Assembly (NCBI GenBank): GCA_964017235.1
Contig: OZ024936.1
Location: 59,447,028-59,511,027, forward strand
Length of the DNA stretch: 64,000 nucleotides
Direction: 5' to 3'
Source of the DNA: Sabellastarte sp. h YS-2021
Taxonomy: Eukaryota; Annelida; Polychaeta; Sabellida; Sabellidae
Part shown: positions 44,525 to 57,000 of the stretch, piece after piece
Layout of the letters: each line of letters starts with the position of its first letter
Position numbering within the stretch: the stretch's first letter is position 1
Made by a program: the position numbers and the translations under genes
The notes under the pieces: model-generated
What the model was told of the DNA's origin: nothing
Seen by the model: the letters and a program-made list of their open reading frames with translations, nothing else
Database searches by the model: none

Positions 44525-44640
44525 CGAATTGTGGTGCAATGTGATGAGTATCTGTCTGTTCACTGAAGTTAAGCGACAATGAGCTACGTTAGTCCTTGAA
44601 TGGGTGACCGCTTTGGTCTACTTCTCGTGTCTCTGATGGC
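44525..44640 (+). mobile_element. 5S rRNA-derived SINE head, subfamily 1
   Basis: TTCACTGAAGTTAAGCGACA and CCTTGAATGGGTGACCGC match the 5S rRNA promoter half. The preceding TGTGATGAGTATCTGTC links it to the copy at 25760. The downstream body is not shared with the 29600 copy. Confidence 0.75.
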
Positions 44641-44644
44641 TTTG

Positions 44645-45990
44645 TGGCTCATGCTAGTAGACCAAAACCCCTTTGGGCCTTGTGTCTTCTAGAAGTAGAA
44701 ACTACAGCCTTATAATCACAGCAGATGGTCATCTGTCGCTGATTATAGTCCTGGCTTCACTTCGTCAGGCTAAAGGTCTTTATAATTGTAATGCCTCAGT
44801 GAGTTGGCTGTTATGGTTGAGTGATATAACACCACAGAGAAATTACACTTTCATTCTATGCATTACTTTAACTGTAACATATAAAATTTCAAATTCAACC
44901 ATCTGCTTGGCTGATTTCCCAATATGAGCAATTTCGATGTCGGTATGCCATAAGTCAGACGTATTGGTTAAGAAGTTACAAAACAAATACAGTTGATGCC
45001 TTTGATAAAATGATGATGTGATCAAAATAAAGTGATATTTACTGTCCCGTACTGAGAGTACTACTAAGTTACTTTATGCTGTTGGTGTTTCAACTCGTTG
45101 TTCGATACAAAGAAGTTTTTAACTGACTGCCACAGACACCAATAAAAAAGTGTTTTCTTTAGGATTTTTCTTTTAAAATCAAAAGCTTTGGGTGGAGTAA
45201 TTTTAAAGGTTACTTTTTTACATAATGATAAAAGAGCTGGAAAAATTGCATTTAAAAAAAAGCTTGGTACTTTTTTGCATTCTACAGAGAAGTATTTAAA
45301 TGTCATTCTGCTGGTTTATGAAACAACAAAAAGAAGAAGTAGGACACATATAAATAAAAAAGAATATGCCTAAAGTAATCATCAAAAATATCATTTTTGT
45401 ATCGAAAACAGTTTCCTCAGGACAGCAATTTCTGGTGTGAAAGAATGCAATTCAACCTGATTAACGTATGGTCTGTACGCTTATCACATGGAATTTTGCT
45501 TATTCCACAGTGCCTCTTAAGTCGGGTGATTATTTGATACGTTTACCCACAGTGAGGTAAGTGTTGAATACTATTCAACCATATTTCACCACCAGTGGAT
45601 GGAGGGATTTGATGCTGACAGATATTTTGAGCCAAAAGGTTTCTAACCAATGGACAACTATTTGGCATGCGCTTAATCACATGTCAGCTTATTTTAGTTA
45701 ACCGCAATGTGATTTCCAATGATGGTCCTAACAAACCATTGAAAGCATTGAATTTCCCACACAGAGACTGTGGGTGCCCGAGGTATAATATATCACTCTT
45801 CATTTTTACACACACTCGACTTCCAATGGTAAAGTTATGGGCTTGGAGACAAAGCTGATAGCTGCTTATCTACCCAAATGGTTTACACTGCGGGCTACTG
45901 ACCAACCGGTATGCATACCTTTTCTGTGGTCCTTACACCATCTTACTGGGCTAACGGTGAACAAGTTTGACATTTAATCACCTTACTCTC
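44645..45990. other. no gene seen
   Basis: Overlapping short frames on both strands (44673-45373) are low-complexity and lack support. No repeat recognised. Confidence 0.35.
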
Positions 45991-46890
45991 ACCTCTGTAG
46001 TCTGAGGCTCGAGTGCAGTTGATAACAGCATGTGCGATTCACTGAGCACCTATCCTGATATGACTCCAGCTATTGAAAGGAAAGTAAGACAACGACTTTT
46101 ACTTTGCACAACTGCTTATCCTGATTAGCCCACTTTAGAGTAAGACAAAGGGGTAATTTGTTATCGGTAATACAGATAGAAGATTGAGCCACCCCGAATC
46201 CACTGTGGTATGTATAATGTAAAAGTTGAGACAAAAACGTCATTAATTTGAGCTATTTTAATCAAGGGGGCAATGCTACTGAAGATGTCTTGTCCAAAGA
46301 TGAAGCAGATTAAATGTTATCAAGCCGCAACGAACCCATCCGGTTGTAGCTTGTGACCCCAGCAAGGAAAAGCCTGACCTAGATATTACAAAGTCAAAGT
46401 TGGGGTTTGTACGCCTCGTTCAACAGCCTGGGTCATATTAGTACAGGTCTTAAGGACCTAGATACAGTAGAAGTTCCAGCCAATTTGCCTCAATGGATCA
46501 GTGGCCAAATGTAGAAAAAGATGTCACGAGAAGGATTTTCCATTAGCCAATGAAATAGGCAGGATTTTGATCACTGGTTAATTTCTTATACTGAAACATT
46601 TTTTTACTGGGGGCACACTATTGTATTCGAAACTTTATATTTTAATCCTTGAATTAAAATTTCAAGATAAAGTTAAATATTTGAAGGATATCTTTTTTTT
46701 TCAAGGTGACAACAGTTTACTTGTGGATGGGGTTTCACAGAATGCATTGTCCATACGTTTACTATTTGATTATTTGCCTCCCACCTGTGTAATCATATAG
46801 GTTTGAACCTAGCGCGTGCAACATCATTAAAAGAGGGCCAATCCTAATATGATCACAGCTTTTAAGAGGAATGTAAAAATAGCAACATGA
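45990..46890. mobile_element. cluster of three diverged F2 SINE pieces
   Basis: Plus: 46000-46110 (GAGCACCTATCCTGATATGA). Minus: 46385-46470 (GTCAAAGTTGGGGTTTGTAC, GGGTCATATTAGTACAGG). Plus: 46780-46885 (GGTTTGAACC, GGCCAATCCTAATATGATC). All are partial and old. Confidence 0.5.
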
Positions 46891-47694
46891 CCTTTGAGAT
46901 TTTACCTCTGGATGGTGTTCTTTGAATCTGGTCTGTTGGAGCTTTCAGTGGCCTTGAACTTGACAATAAAACCTTCACCTTTGGAGGCCTAGAACTTAAA
47001 TCATTAAATGCTGTATCCATAGATAATAATTTACAAGATAGTTATTGCACACAAAACAAACCGAAAGACAAGAATTAGCAACTTCAACCTAGCAAAGTTT
47101 TTTTTAATACTTGCACATTGAATTTGAACTGACAGATCATTTTCAGTTGTCGGCTATATTTGATTATCACAGCTGCAATATTTTACTTGTAACGGATTGT
47201 GTTTCATCCAGTTTATGATTCAATTAGTCCACTTGCAAAACTGAGAGGAAACGTCTATATATTTTGCATCATATTTCTTACTATGATACTTTTAGATGTT
47301 TTTCATACCCCATCAAAATGTTGGTTGTTTTTTACATTTCACTTCTGTTGTATATTTGTGTCTGCATATTAATTCAAGCTACACTAAATGTCTCAATCCT
47401 AAATAAAAGATAATATTAATTAAATTCCAGGCACATATACCACATTATTTGGAGTATATTCGATCACAGATTTTGAAGGTCACACAATGCTACAGTATTT
47501 TCTGTATTTCTGTTTTATCTTATCACATAACTGCTCCCAGTTACACAATGCTGTATCGCTGAGTAGTGTATTGGTGGTGTTGATATCATTCTGCACCTTA
47601 TCTGCGCCACTCAAGTGGAACATGTTTTGTGTTTACTGTTTCAGTGGGATATAAATAAAAACATACATAGCCTTACAAAGGCTCAATCTATGTG

Positions 47695-47770
47695 TACTGT
47701 TAATAAAAGGTCAAAATTGGTGTTTTACGTCTCTCTCAGCAGCGAAGCTCAGATGAGGACAGGCCCCAAA
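47695..47770 (-). mobile_element. F2 SINE 3' fragment
   Basis: GGTCAAAATTGGTGTTTTACG and CTCAGATGAGGACAGGCCC are the complement of the F2 3' half. Confidence 0.5.
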
Positions 47771-48034
47771 CAATGCAAAACATCAATACATATCAAGAAG
47801 AATAAATACCCAACAAATTCAGACTGCCAGCAGCATTACTTGTGCCAACAGGTTATCTGTTTCCAAAACTTGCCCAAAGAAGAGGTACTAGCATGTGTGG
47901 CTTTGCAAGCACTGCACCAGTTAATGTAACAGGCTGCCACTAAGTGTTAGATCCGAGCTGACAGTAAATGGTTCCAGAAGCCAGCTCAAGACTCCCTTGC
48001 TTAGACTGGCATACCCCGACCTTAGTCATACCCT

Positions 48035-48574
48035 GGGGCCGATTTCACAAAGGGACTTAGTTTTTGGCTAAGTCAGGGACTTAAATCTAAGACTTTGGTC
48101 TTATCTAGGTCTGGAACTTAAAAATGGATTTCACAAAGGGTGACTTAGCTAAGTCCAAGCTTATCAAATAATCACAGTGGTTTTCTGTGTCATATGACCT
48201 TTTATATCCTTCATTTGATGCATTTTATCTGAGGATAAGTGCTGTTTTGAAATGGAAAACCTTGTTACTAACTTCCCAAAGACTACTTTAGTGAGGTGTT
48301 ATAAACAATTATAATTTATGTACAGCCATTTCAAATTTTGAAGTGGAGAAAAGTTTACGGAGGCCATATTTAAGTCCTCTTTGCGAAATTTAAGCCCACT
48401 GCCTCCCAGACTTAAGATAAAGTCCACCGTCTTAGCAATTTCAAGGACTTAGCTGCTTAGTGAAATCTGCTAAGTCTAAGACCACAGACTTAACATTCTG
48501 TGTACAAAATTTAAGACCAAAGTCTTAAATTTAAGTCTAAATTTGGACTTATGTCCCTTTGTGAAATCGGCCCC
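48035..48574. mobile_element. foldback element E, word GACTTA/TAAGTC
   Basis: GGCCGATTTCACAAAGGGAC and GTCCCTTTGTGAAATCGGCC are perfect inverted termini. CCTGG directly flanks both ends. Both arms iterate GACTTA/TAAGTC. An inner terminus copy (ATGGATTTCACAAAGGGTGA) lies near 48124. The core (48150-48385) in reverse complement matches the core of element B (CACTTCAAAATTTGAAATGG; GACACAG-AAACCACTGTG). No coding capacity. Confidence 0.9.
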
Positions 48575-49124
48575 TGGCTGACCCTTTTTGGATATTTACC
48601 AATGTCTGTCCATTTGGGGATTTATATCAATTTTGTGCTCTATAAATACTTCTATTATTATGAAGAAATGTGGTTCTGGGGTACCTTTTACACGAATCAT
48701 GGGGATGATCCCACATTCATCCAGGAGTCAGACAAGCCCCAGATGATCCAGGAATGACACAATACATGTCCTGATTCTGTTGAAATATCCGTCTATATGT
48801 GACTGAAACAGGAGCAGCTTTAAGGGTACTTGCCCCCTACACAGGTCTATTGACTTATTCAGGGAGATTCATCTGCAAGCAGGTATATTTATGGCCATCA
48901 CGGAGCAAATGTGCACATTGGCCCTGACTTTAGTCCCTTATCTGGTAGTGATCCTGCTAGAAATTGGTCTAAGTACTTGAGCAGTATGAGCTGTAAGTGG
49001 CAGCACCAAGAACAGATCAGGAATGGTTGATGAGGACAAATTCCAGTAAATTGGGGAGCAAGGTTCCAGACCACAAAATTGCCCCTCTCCTTGTGTGATC
49101 CTTGTTTCACCTTGTCCCATTAAT

Positions 49125-49362
49125 CTTATTTATTTATTTATTTGGGGTTTTACGTCGCTTTCAACACTGTACAGGTCATATCACGACGGGTAGTTGGAAG
49201 GGCAGAGGAAACCAGTACATATAGTTTGTCAGGATTCTGTAAACTGCCGACCAACGGTAAGCAACTACCAGCTTTCCCGCTTGAGGCCATGCCAGGAACC
49301 GGACCCTGGCCTCAGAGGTGGGAGGCGAGACTGTTACCACTCTGCCACCGTGCCCCCCCCCC
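49125..49362 (-). mobile_element. tRNA-derived SINE, family F1, near-complete reference copy
   Basis: Minus strand from 49362: CACGGTGGCAGAGTGGTAAC (A box), a B-box region CAGGGTCCGGTTCCTGGC, then GTAGTTGCTTACCGTTGG, TTTCCTCTGCCCTTCCAAC, CCGTCGTGATATGACCTG, GTTGAAAGCGACGTAAAACC and an (AAAT)n tail. Best-preserved F1 in the window. Confidence 0.95.
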
Positions 49363-49979
49363 ATTAATCTTATAAACATTTGCATGCCTTCCACTAGTTT
49401 AAGGCAACATTTTGATCTATGTTGATTTATCCTGCAGGATGTGTTCATCTTAATAGAGACCCTTTATGGCCTCTGGTTTGGTATTTTATGCAGGAAAAGA
49501 TACTGTTTTATCAATTAACTATTTCAAACTCCAACCAATTTATGTAGTATTTAGTCTCAACAGTCTGTCATGAGTGCAATTTTCAGTTTCAAAAATCCAG
49601 GAACAATTAAAAAAGTCAGAACCATGCAGACGTGCAAACCAGGTATTGCATATGTTTGTATTGGTACAAGCCTTGGATCCTGGAATGACAAGAGTTTGAT
49701 ATACAGAAGAGTAATGCAGACTGGGTTGGTGATTCAACATACGTAATCCACACCTGTATCATGTTTAACTTCTGTACCATCAGATTATATAAATCCTGTT
49801 TAGTGCAAGATCTCTATCCCAGCAGATTCTATGAAAATGTCAAATGCAGATTTTGTGGTCAAATGTTTATTGAAGGACCATTTTGCTTTCAGGTTTGATT
49901 TGAATCTGTTTCAAGACCTGAATCCTTTTCTTAATATATTTTTGATATTGAAGGGGCATAGAAATTCTCCTACTAAGAC

Positions 49980-50043
49980 AAAATTTATTGTCCTTCATAA
50001 AGACACGTAACCCATTGTCCTTCATAAAGACACGTAACCCATT
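49980..50043. repeat. 27 bp perfect tandem duplication
   Basis: ATTGTCCTTCATAAAGACAC plus GTAACCC occurs twice in succession. Confidence 0.9.
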
Positions 50044-50639
50044 TCTCCGTTCAACTAACCTTCAAGGTCTTTACGGCATGGTATCCATAAAACACTCATA
50101 TGCGAGACTGTAAAATAATGTATGTAAAAAAATAGTATCAGAGATGCCCGTACCCAACAGCCTGGGGAAATATTTTTCATCACCATGAGATATAGAAGTG
50201 GTGAAACAGTACAAAGATTGGGATACTTTTGGAGCACTGCATGTAAAGATTAAGCATTAAATTCAGTAAACTAAAAGTTATGAAGCTGTAAAATTTCTTA
50301 ACTGGAAAATAGCTGTCAATGAAAATATCACATTATGTATGGTCGAATTATGGTTTGAATGTTTTGAATATTACCCATACATACAGATGTGGCAATGCAT
50401 GCTTATATGTGAAGTTGGGGCAAATCTGTGACTCACTTGATGCAATACCATCTGTTACAATGGGAAGTTGCAAAAGTAAAACCCTTAATGAATTCTACTA
50501 TGACTTTAACAGTGCTTAATCTACATCAAAAGACAGCCAAAGGTGCAACAATCAAGATTCAAGTAAAAAGATATGCGAGATATAGGAGAGATAAAATAGT
50601 ATCACATATCCTTGTAGAGAGATATAACAGCATTAGATA

Positions 50640-51310
50640 TGCAAGATTAAAGGTCAAATCCAGGTCACACCATGACATTGCACACCTATAACCCCCGACC
50701 AATGTCTATACCAAATATCAACTTCCTACACCTTATGGTTTCCGAAATATAGCCCGGACATCATTTTATAGGTTAAGGTCACTACGGCAAGGTCAAATCA
50801 AGGTCACACCAAGACGTTGCACACCTACACCGCCTGACCAATGTCCCTACCAAGTATCAACTTCCTACACTTTATGGTTGCTGAGACATAGCCTGAACAA
50901 GATTTTATAGGTCAAGGTCACTACGACAAGATCACAGGTCACATCAAGGTCACTATGTCGCTGCACACCTACAACCCCTAACCAATGTCCCTACCAAGTA
51001 TCAACTTCCTACACCTTATGGTTTCCGAGATATAGCCCGGACAAGATTTTATAGGTCAAGGTCACTACAGCAAGGTCAAACCATGATGTTGCACACCTAC
51101 ACCCCCTAACCAATGTCCCTACCAAGTATCAACTTCCTACACCTTACGGTTTCCGAGATATAGCCCAGACAAGATTCTATAGGTCAAGGTCACTACGGCA
51201 ATGTCAAATCAAGGTCACACCATGACGTTGCACACCTACACCCCCTAACTAATGTCCCTACCAAGTATCAACTTCCTACACCTTACGGTTTCTGAGATAA
51301 CAGGCCAGAC
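50640..51310. repeat. tandem array, ~139 bp unit, about five copies
   Basis: ATCAACTTCCTACACYTTA recurs near 50717, 50856, 51000, 51128 and 51267. Units also contain GTTGCACACCTACA, CTTATGGTTTCCGAGATATA and TAGGTCAAGGTCACTAC. One unit is shortened. A 5' fragment carries frames at 50428-50691 with no coding support. Confidence 0.9.
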
Positions 51311-51669
51311 AAACTTTTTCCTGCCACCTGCCCATCCAGACACCATGGGTGAAAACAATACCCCGACAGCCCTTAAGGGCTGTGGGGTAAAAAGTACACT
51401 GTACTAACTGATGAACTTTTTCCCCAAAAAGAACTCCAGCTGAAGGGTTAAACATAGAGGCAACTGGTAAAATAAAGTTATTAGCTACCAAAACATTTAA
51501 GGGCCATATCAGATTTTAAATTTTATACTGCAATTTTTCCTTTACTACAGAACTTGCTATTGAACCCAGGCTAATTGCACAGGTACAGCTAAAGATCTCT
51601 GGTGACTGATATTAACCTAACCAAAAAACAGAGATTTTTAGGGATGACCATTTATCAATGTCCACGAGA

Positions 51670-51770
51670 TTCTATAACCTGCTTTCTGTACCTGGGATAG
51701 AAACCCAGGCCCTGTGTGCCTAAGCCAGTGTGTTACCCACTAAGCCACAGTTGCATATAAATAAATAATA
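51670..51770 (-). mobile_element. third tRNA-like SINE head
   Basis: Minus strand reads TGTGGCTTAGTGGGTAACAC (A-box-like) and CCTGGGTTTCTATCCCAGG (B-box-like hairpin). Lacks the F1 and F2 bodies and has an (AATA)n end on the plus side. Mismatches in the arms argue against a functional tRNA gene. Confidence 0.5.
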
Positions 51771-53100
51771 TAAAGTGAAATATGATGGTACAGAAAGACA
51801 GATCATACTAGTTGGTGAAGCTTTTGAACTTAAGATCACAAATCAAATCTGTTCCAAAATTTTTTTTGACATATCCATTTTACAAGACACCATCTTTTAC
51901 AAGACACCATCTTGTAAAGACTAAATCGGTAATATATATTATAGTAGCAATGTCACAAAATGGTCTCATGTAACCAAGTCAACCGGTACTGGAATCTGAA
52001 CATTAAATATGCCTAGGAAGCGGTTAGTTCAACAGATTTATACAGTAACTATAATTGAAACAAGAAAAAGATTACATTCTGACTTTATTCTCTTATCATA
52101 TCTGTTACCAAATAGCAACCTAGTGTAAGAAATGTAAGAGTCAGGAGGTAGCACCCTTATTCCTCTTTGAACTACATAAGATACTTGTCAGTTTTGTGAT
52201 TTTTTTTTGTAGAAATTTTGGGATATCTATCTACTCTGTTGTACTATGTCACTATGTATACCTTGTTGGTTCACATGCACATTTCACATATCCCATCTCT
52301 ACTTACTTTTCACACTGGATCTTGTCACAGATAGTTTGTTTCACCTTTCACAACACCCAGTCATATAACTTCTGACAGGCATACTTGTGAATGTTTTCAT
52401 AAAAGAGTAATATTTTAAACCAGAATGCACAGATGACCCACGGGAGAAGAGGACATTACCAGTATTACTAGCCAACCTCTGGAGCAACGGATTGTTGTTG
52501 ACTTGGTAAATGTATCATTCACTCAATTTAAAATACCAACTTACACTTGTATACACAGAATCGGCAAACTGTATCCATGTTAAATGGCGCTGGTGCAAAA
52601 GGAAAAAAAAATATGTATCAGGGTATGTTGTGGATAATAGAATACTTTTACTTTGAAGTTTATGTCAATTATTTTTGTTCTTTGTATGATCAAATTGCCA
52701 AGTGTGTTAAATTCATATTGTTGTTATACAGATCAATATCACCAGTATGGTGCTCTAGAAAACCTGTCATCTGAACTATTATTTGAATATTCAAATATTC
52801 GAACTCGAGTCAAGTGTCCTAAGTTTCTATTTTGCCTTTTGTTTTTTAGAGCCAAATATTTTAAAAATCCCTGTCATCAAAACAAATGTTAAGGTGTACA
52901 CAGTAAAGATGATACAAATCAGTACAATAATACAGTTTGAATTGATATGACATGTTTTGTTTTCTTCAATTTTCATCAGGTTTTGGTATAATTTTTAAGC
53001 CCATGTTTATAAACGTGAGACTTGTAATCTATCATACTTAGATTGCTCCAGTACTTTTATATAGGGCTGTTCAAAAGTACTCAAGTACTCAGTAAAGAGT
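51770..53100. other. no gene seen
   Basis: Two short copies of ACAAGACACCATCTT (51890-51920) and otherwise ordinary AT-rich DNA; short frames near 52547-52892 lack support. Confidence 0.35.
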
Positions 53101-53104
53101 AAAT

Positions 53105-53345
53105 TTATTTATGTATTTATTTTCTGCTTTACATCATGCCTAGTACCTTAGTATTAGTTATATTATGACAGGTATCTGGAACAGCTGAGGAAACTAGTAC
53201 ATACAGTTGGACCAGGTCAAGATTCTGTACTGTTATCTGCTGACCAAGGGTAAGCAACTACCAGCTTTCCCATTTCAGGTCAGGCTGGGATCCAGACTAT
53301 GATCTCAGAGATGGGAGGTGAGTGTGTTACCATTGTGTCCCCTCA
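53105..53345 (-). mobile_element. tRNA-derived SINE, family F1, tail variant b
   Basis: Complement of the (AAAT)n tail, then TTTACATCATGCCTAGTACC (tail b), TACAGTTGG-CCAGGTCAAG, GTAAGCAACTACCAGCTTTCC, GGGATCCAGAC and GTGTGTTACCATTGTG, in F1 reverse order. Confidence 0.85.
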
Positions 53346-53420
53346 ATAAGAAGAGAAATGGATTACTATGGAGTAGAATATTCAGTACAAATATACTCGT
53401 GTACACTTAAACAATGACAT

Positions 53421-53426
53421 TTTATT
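53421..53426 (-). terminator. candidate poly(A) signal for the right-hand gene
   Basis: First minus-strand AATAAA after the stop at 53928, giving a 3' UTR of about 500 nt. Inference from position only. Confidence 0.4.
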
Positions 53427-53927
53427 ATAAAATATTATCATAAAGATGACACAAACTGGACCAATTTCTATTAACTTTCAGGGGGTAAATAGCACAGTGT
53501 TACATTTATCACTGGTGGAGGAGTAATGATAAAACAGTATTTAAGTATAAAAATTATAAATGTACGTACACATGTATGCAGCTCACCTCCAAAGTCAGAT
53601 TTGCAACAGTAATTAGTTCCAAACTTCTCATTTTTATGTTTGACTGTTTATGTGTCCTAGTTCAATTTGCAACACCCTACATCTCATTTGCAATTTTGCT
53701 ATGGGAGGGTAAAAACAATCAGATGACAAAATTGCAGTGTATTTTCTTGTAGAAAATTGGGTGAATCTTGATAAAAAATCGCAAGACAAAAATCCCAAAT
53801 TGGATGTCAGATGTTGTAAGCCCTATAAATGTGTAGTACTACATACACTTATATGGCTACCCTAGTTCCCAAATTCTTTAACAACATCATGCCAGAGGAT
53901 AGCATGAACAACAATGAAATACACTTT

Positions 53928-54052
53928 TTAATGATACATGGCAAGTCGTTTTACTTTATACAAGTCTGTAATTAACTGGTGCATGGTTTTCTTCACTTTG
54001 GGAACGTCTTTCAAAATGCTGCAATTCTTGCCTTCTTCCACTGCTTCTAATT
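53928..54052 (-). CDS. right-hand gene, terminal coding exon D
   Basis: Acceptor CTTATTTTCCACAG, 125 nt, begins in phase 1 and ends at a TAA after MYH. Lys-rich, helical (DVPKVKKTMHQLITDLYK). Confidence 0.75.
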
Positions 54053-57000
54053 CTGTGGAAAATAAGTCAAACAAAGACAATGTTATCTGCCAGTTTTATT
54101 GTCTGAAGATTTCATTTTATGAACTTATTTCAATTCTATGAAATTTGTATGTCGCTGTTTCATACAAAGTAGGGATGGGTCGGTAGGGCCGGGGTCTCCG
54201 TATCGAGAGCATTTTTGCTGAAATACTGTGACATGATTTTAAAATGCCACTTCACTTGTCAACACATATAACTGTAGGAAAAGTTAAAATATTGGAAAAC
54301 AAACCCCAAATCTAAACAAAATTCGAACCTTCATCTCACATTTTTGTGCATTTGGGGACTTTTATTGCGATTTCATTGAGAGGAAACGCCCATATACTAA
54401 AACACAGAGTCCCGTAATCAGAACAGTTCTGCACTGACGACCTTCAGATCTACAAAATTTTGATACCAACCTGTCCCTAATAAAAAACTTTTTCTATTTT
54501 ACTACGGTAATAACCATTCTATCATCCAATCCAAATTTCATGCTCTCTACAAGGTTTTATCATACTGAGTATATTGTACTTCCATTGAACACTATTTACA
54601 TTTGAACTGTACACATTTGTGTTTTCATTCCATTTATAGGTTCTATACATTGCAGTAACTGTAAAAAGCTACATTTGCCGTCTGCTCTGTGGGAATGACT
54701 CCTTCAAGTGACAATGCCGAGGACCTGTCCTTGTATGACCCTGGTTGTTGAATGGGCCATAAACCATAGCTTTGATAACTGATCAATCAAATATGTGGAA
54801 GAGCTTCATAATTTACTATACATAGCAATAATACGGATTGTGGGTTTGAAGATCAGCTAGTCTTATATGTATTTTTAAAATTTCTTCAAGAATACAACCA
54901 TGAAATATTTTGCATAAATGTTTTCCTCCCATTTTAAAGAATGACATTTGAAACAATGACAGAAGAATGTGTAACAGAGGTAAAAGTGGCACCATAGTAA
55001 TGTACCAATTCATACGCTAGTTACATAAAGCAGAATGAGCATTTTTGCATACAGCAAATCTCTTTCCAATCAACTCTCAACTGAAAACACTATATATAAG
55101 ATGAGGTTATAGTCAGAAAAACTCCAACTTGCTTATGCTACCATACTGCATTTAGTCTGATAATTAAGCGTCCCTGAAAGGGCGCTTGTTTGTTTTCGCC
55201 TCAGTTTCCTCGCCGCCGCATTATGGTCTCCCTTGAATATCTCCCTTATTGTTAGAAGGTTTCAAACCATATTTGGCAGTTATATACCTTAGGCGTGGGA
55301 AAATTTTTCTGCATGCTTAAATTTGACCTTTGACCTTTATGAAGGTCAGATGATCAAAAACACTATTTTTTGAAGTACACACACCCCCCCCCCCCGTCAT
55401 CACAGTTCAGGAAAAAACTACTTGCTACTTGCTATAGAGCCTTATAATTTGACACACCTGTTCATACTATCGAAAACGCGAGCTGATTAGATTTTGGGAG
55501 CAATCCCTTGAAAATGTCTCATTTATCAGTGATTTTCTGACACCTTCCAATCTGAAAGCCTTAAATTTAAGCCAACCCCCCTATTATCTTCTTAAGTATT
55601 GCATTTAGAGCTATAAAATGTACTGGGAGGTAATAGGAAACCATATGTGGAGAGTCTAAATAGCCGGTCAGTTTTACCCCACGGCCCCCCCTTATGGGTC
55701 AAACTGGGGTCATAAAATAGCTGATTTTGAGTTTTTGCCTTATATCTCCTTTATCGTTGCTTTTATAGCTTCAGAATGTATTAAGAAGAATTGGGAAAGC
55801 ATATGTGGAGAATCTAAATAGCCGGTCAGTTTTATCCCCCGACCCCCCCTTATGGGCCAAACTGGGGTCATAAATAGCTGCTTTGGAGTTTTAGCCTTAT
55901 ATCTCCTTTATTGTTGCTTTTAGACCTTCAGAATGTATTAAGAGGTATTGGGAAAGCATATGTGGAGAGTCTAAATAGCCGGTCAGTTTTACCCCCCGAC
56001 CCTCCCTTATGGGCCAAACTGGGGTCATAAATAGCTGCTTTGGAGTTTTTGCCTTATATCTCTTTTATTGTTGCTTTTATAGCTTCAGAATGGATTAAGA
56101 GGTATTGGGAAAGCATACGGTGCAGCTTTGTGCATTCTTAGCTTTACAGCATGCTTATTAAAACCACAAAGCATTTTAAACTGTAAGGGACGCTTCGCTT
56201 TTGTTAGCAAAAGCATTCCTCTAGTTAATAAGTAGATATATGGCTCTTTAGACTTTAACAAAGATAACAAAGCTAATATTATAATAACTGCATTTACATA
56301 TCTTTATGTTTTTAGTTTGTTTAATTGTTTTGTTTAAATGAAAGTTCAATTGTTAACCCATTATGCCCCACCTGTAACTTGCTGTTCAATCAAATCCAAT
56401 CTCTCTTCTATACTGTCGTGTAAGTGAGAAATATGCTCCAACAGGTTTAGTGAACATTTCTCAAACACGTTCTCTTCTTCTTCCATCTTTACAACTTCTG
56501 AACTGGTTTCCTGCTGTAATATAATGAGACATTCATCCATGTAAAATAACAAAGTCAACACTAAAGCATTTTTATTGGTCAATCTCAATTCTCTGTTATT
56601 CAGTGTATGAAGAATATAACACCCATAGCTGCTTAATGAACAATAAACGATGCCCTAAGTATATAAAAGTCAAAATCAAAGATGGTGTTTTACGACCCGT
56701 TCAACAACCAGGTTCACATTGGGACAGGCCCTGCACTTGTGGGAGTCTAACCCACACGGATGTGACAGCCTGTAAACAAATGCCAAACCACTAGGCCACT
56801 GAGGACCTACCTCTGAGTATATAGCATCTCTATTACCACACAGATCCTCCGGTACATTAAAAACATGGCAAGGTGACACAGATCGTACAATCAAACTTTC
56901 CACTTGCAGAGCTGCATCTACCAGATACCGATTCACACCCCCCGACCCCAATTTAACTTGGGTTAACTAATCTCCAATGTAAAAACATGTGACCTAAAAG

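Noticed and set aside
49142..49448. Overlapping frames on both strands
   Set aside because: Both lie on an F1 SINE and repeat at other SINE copies.
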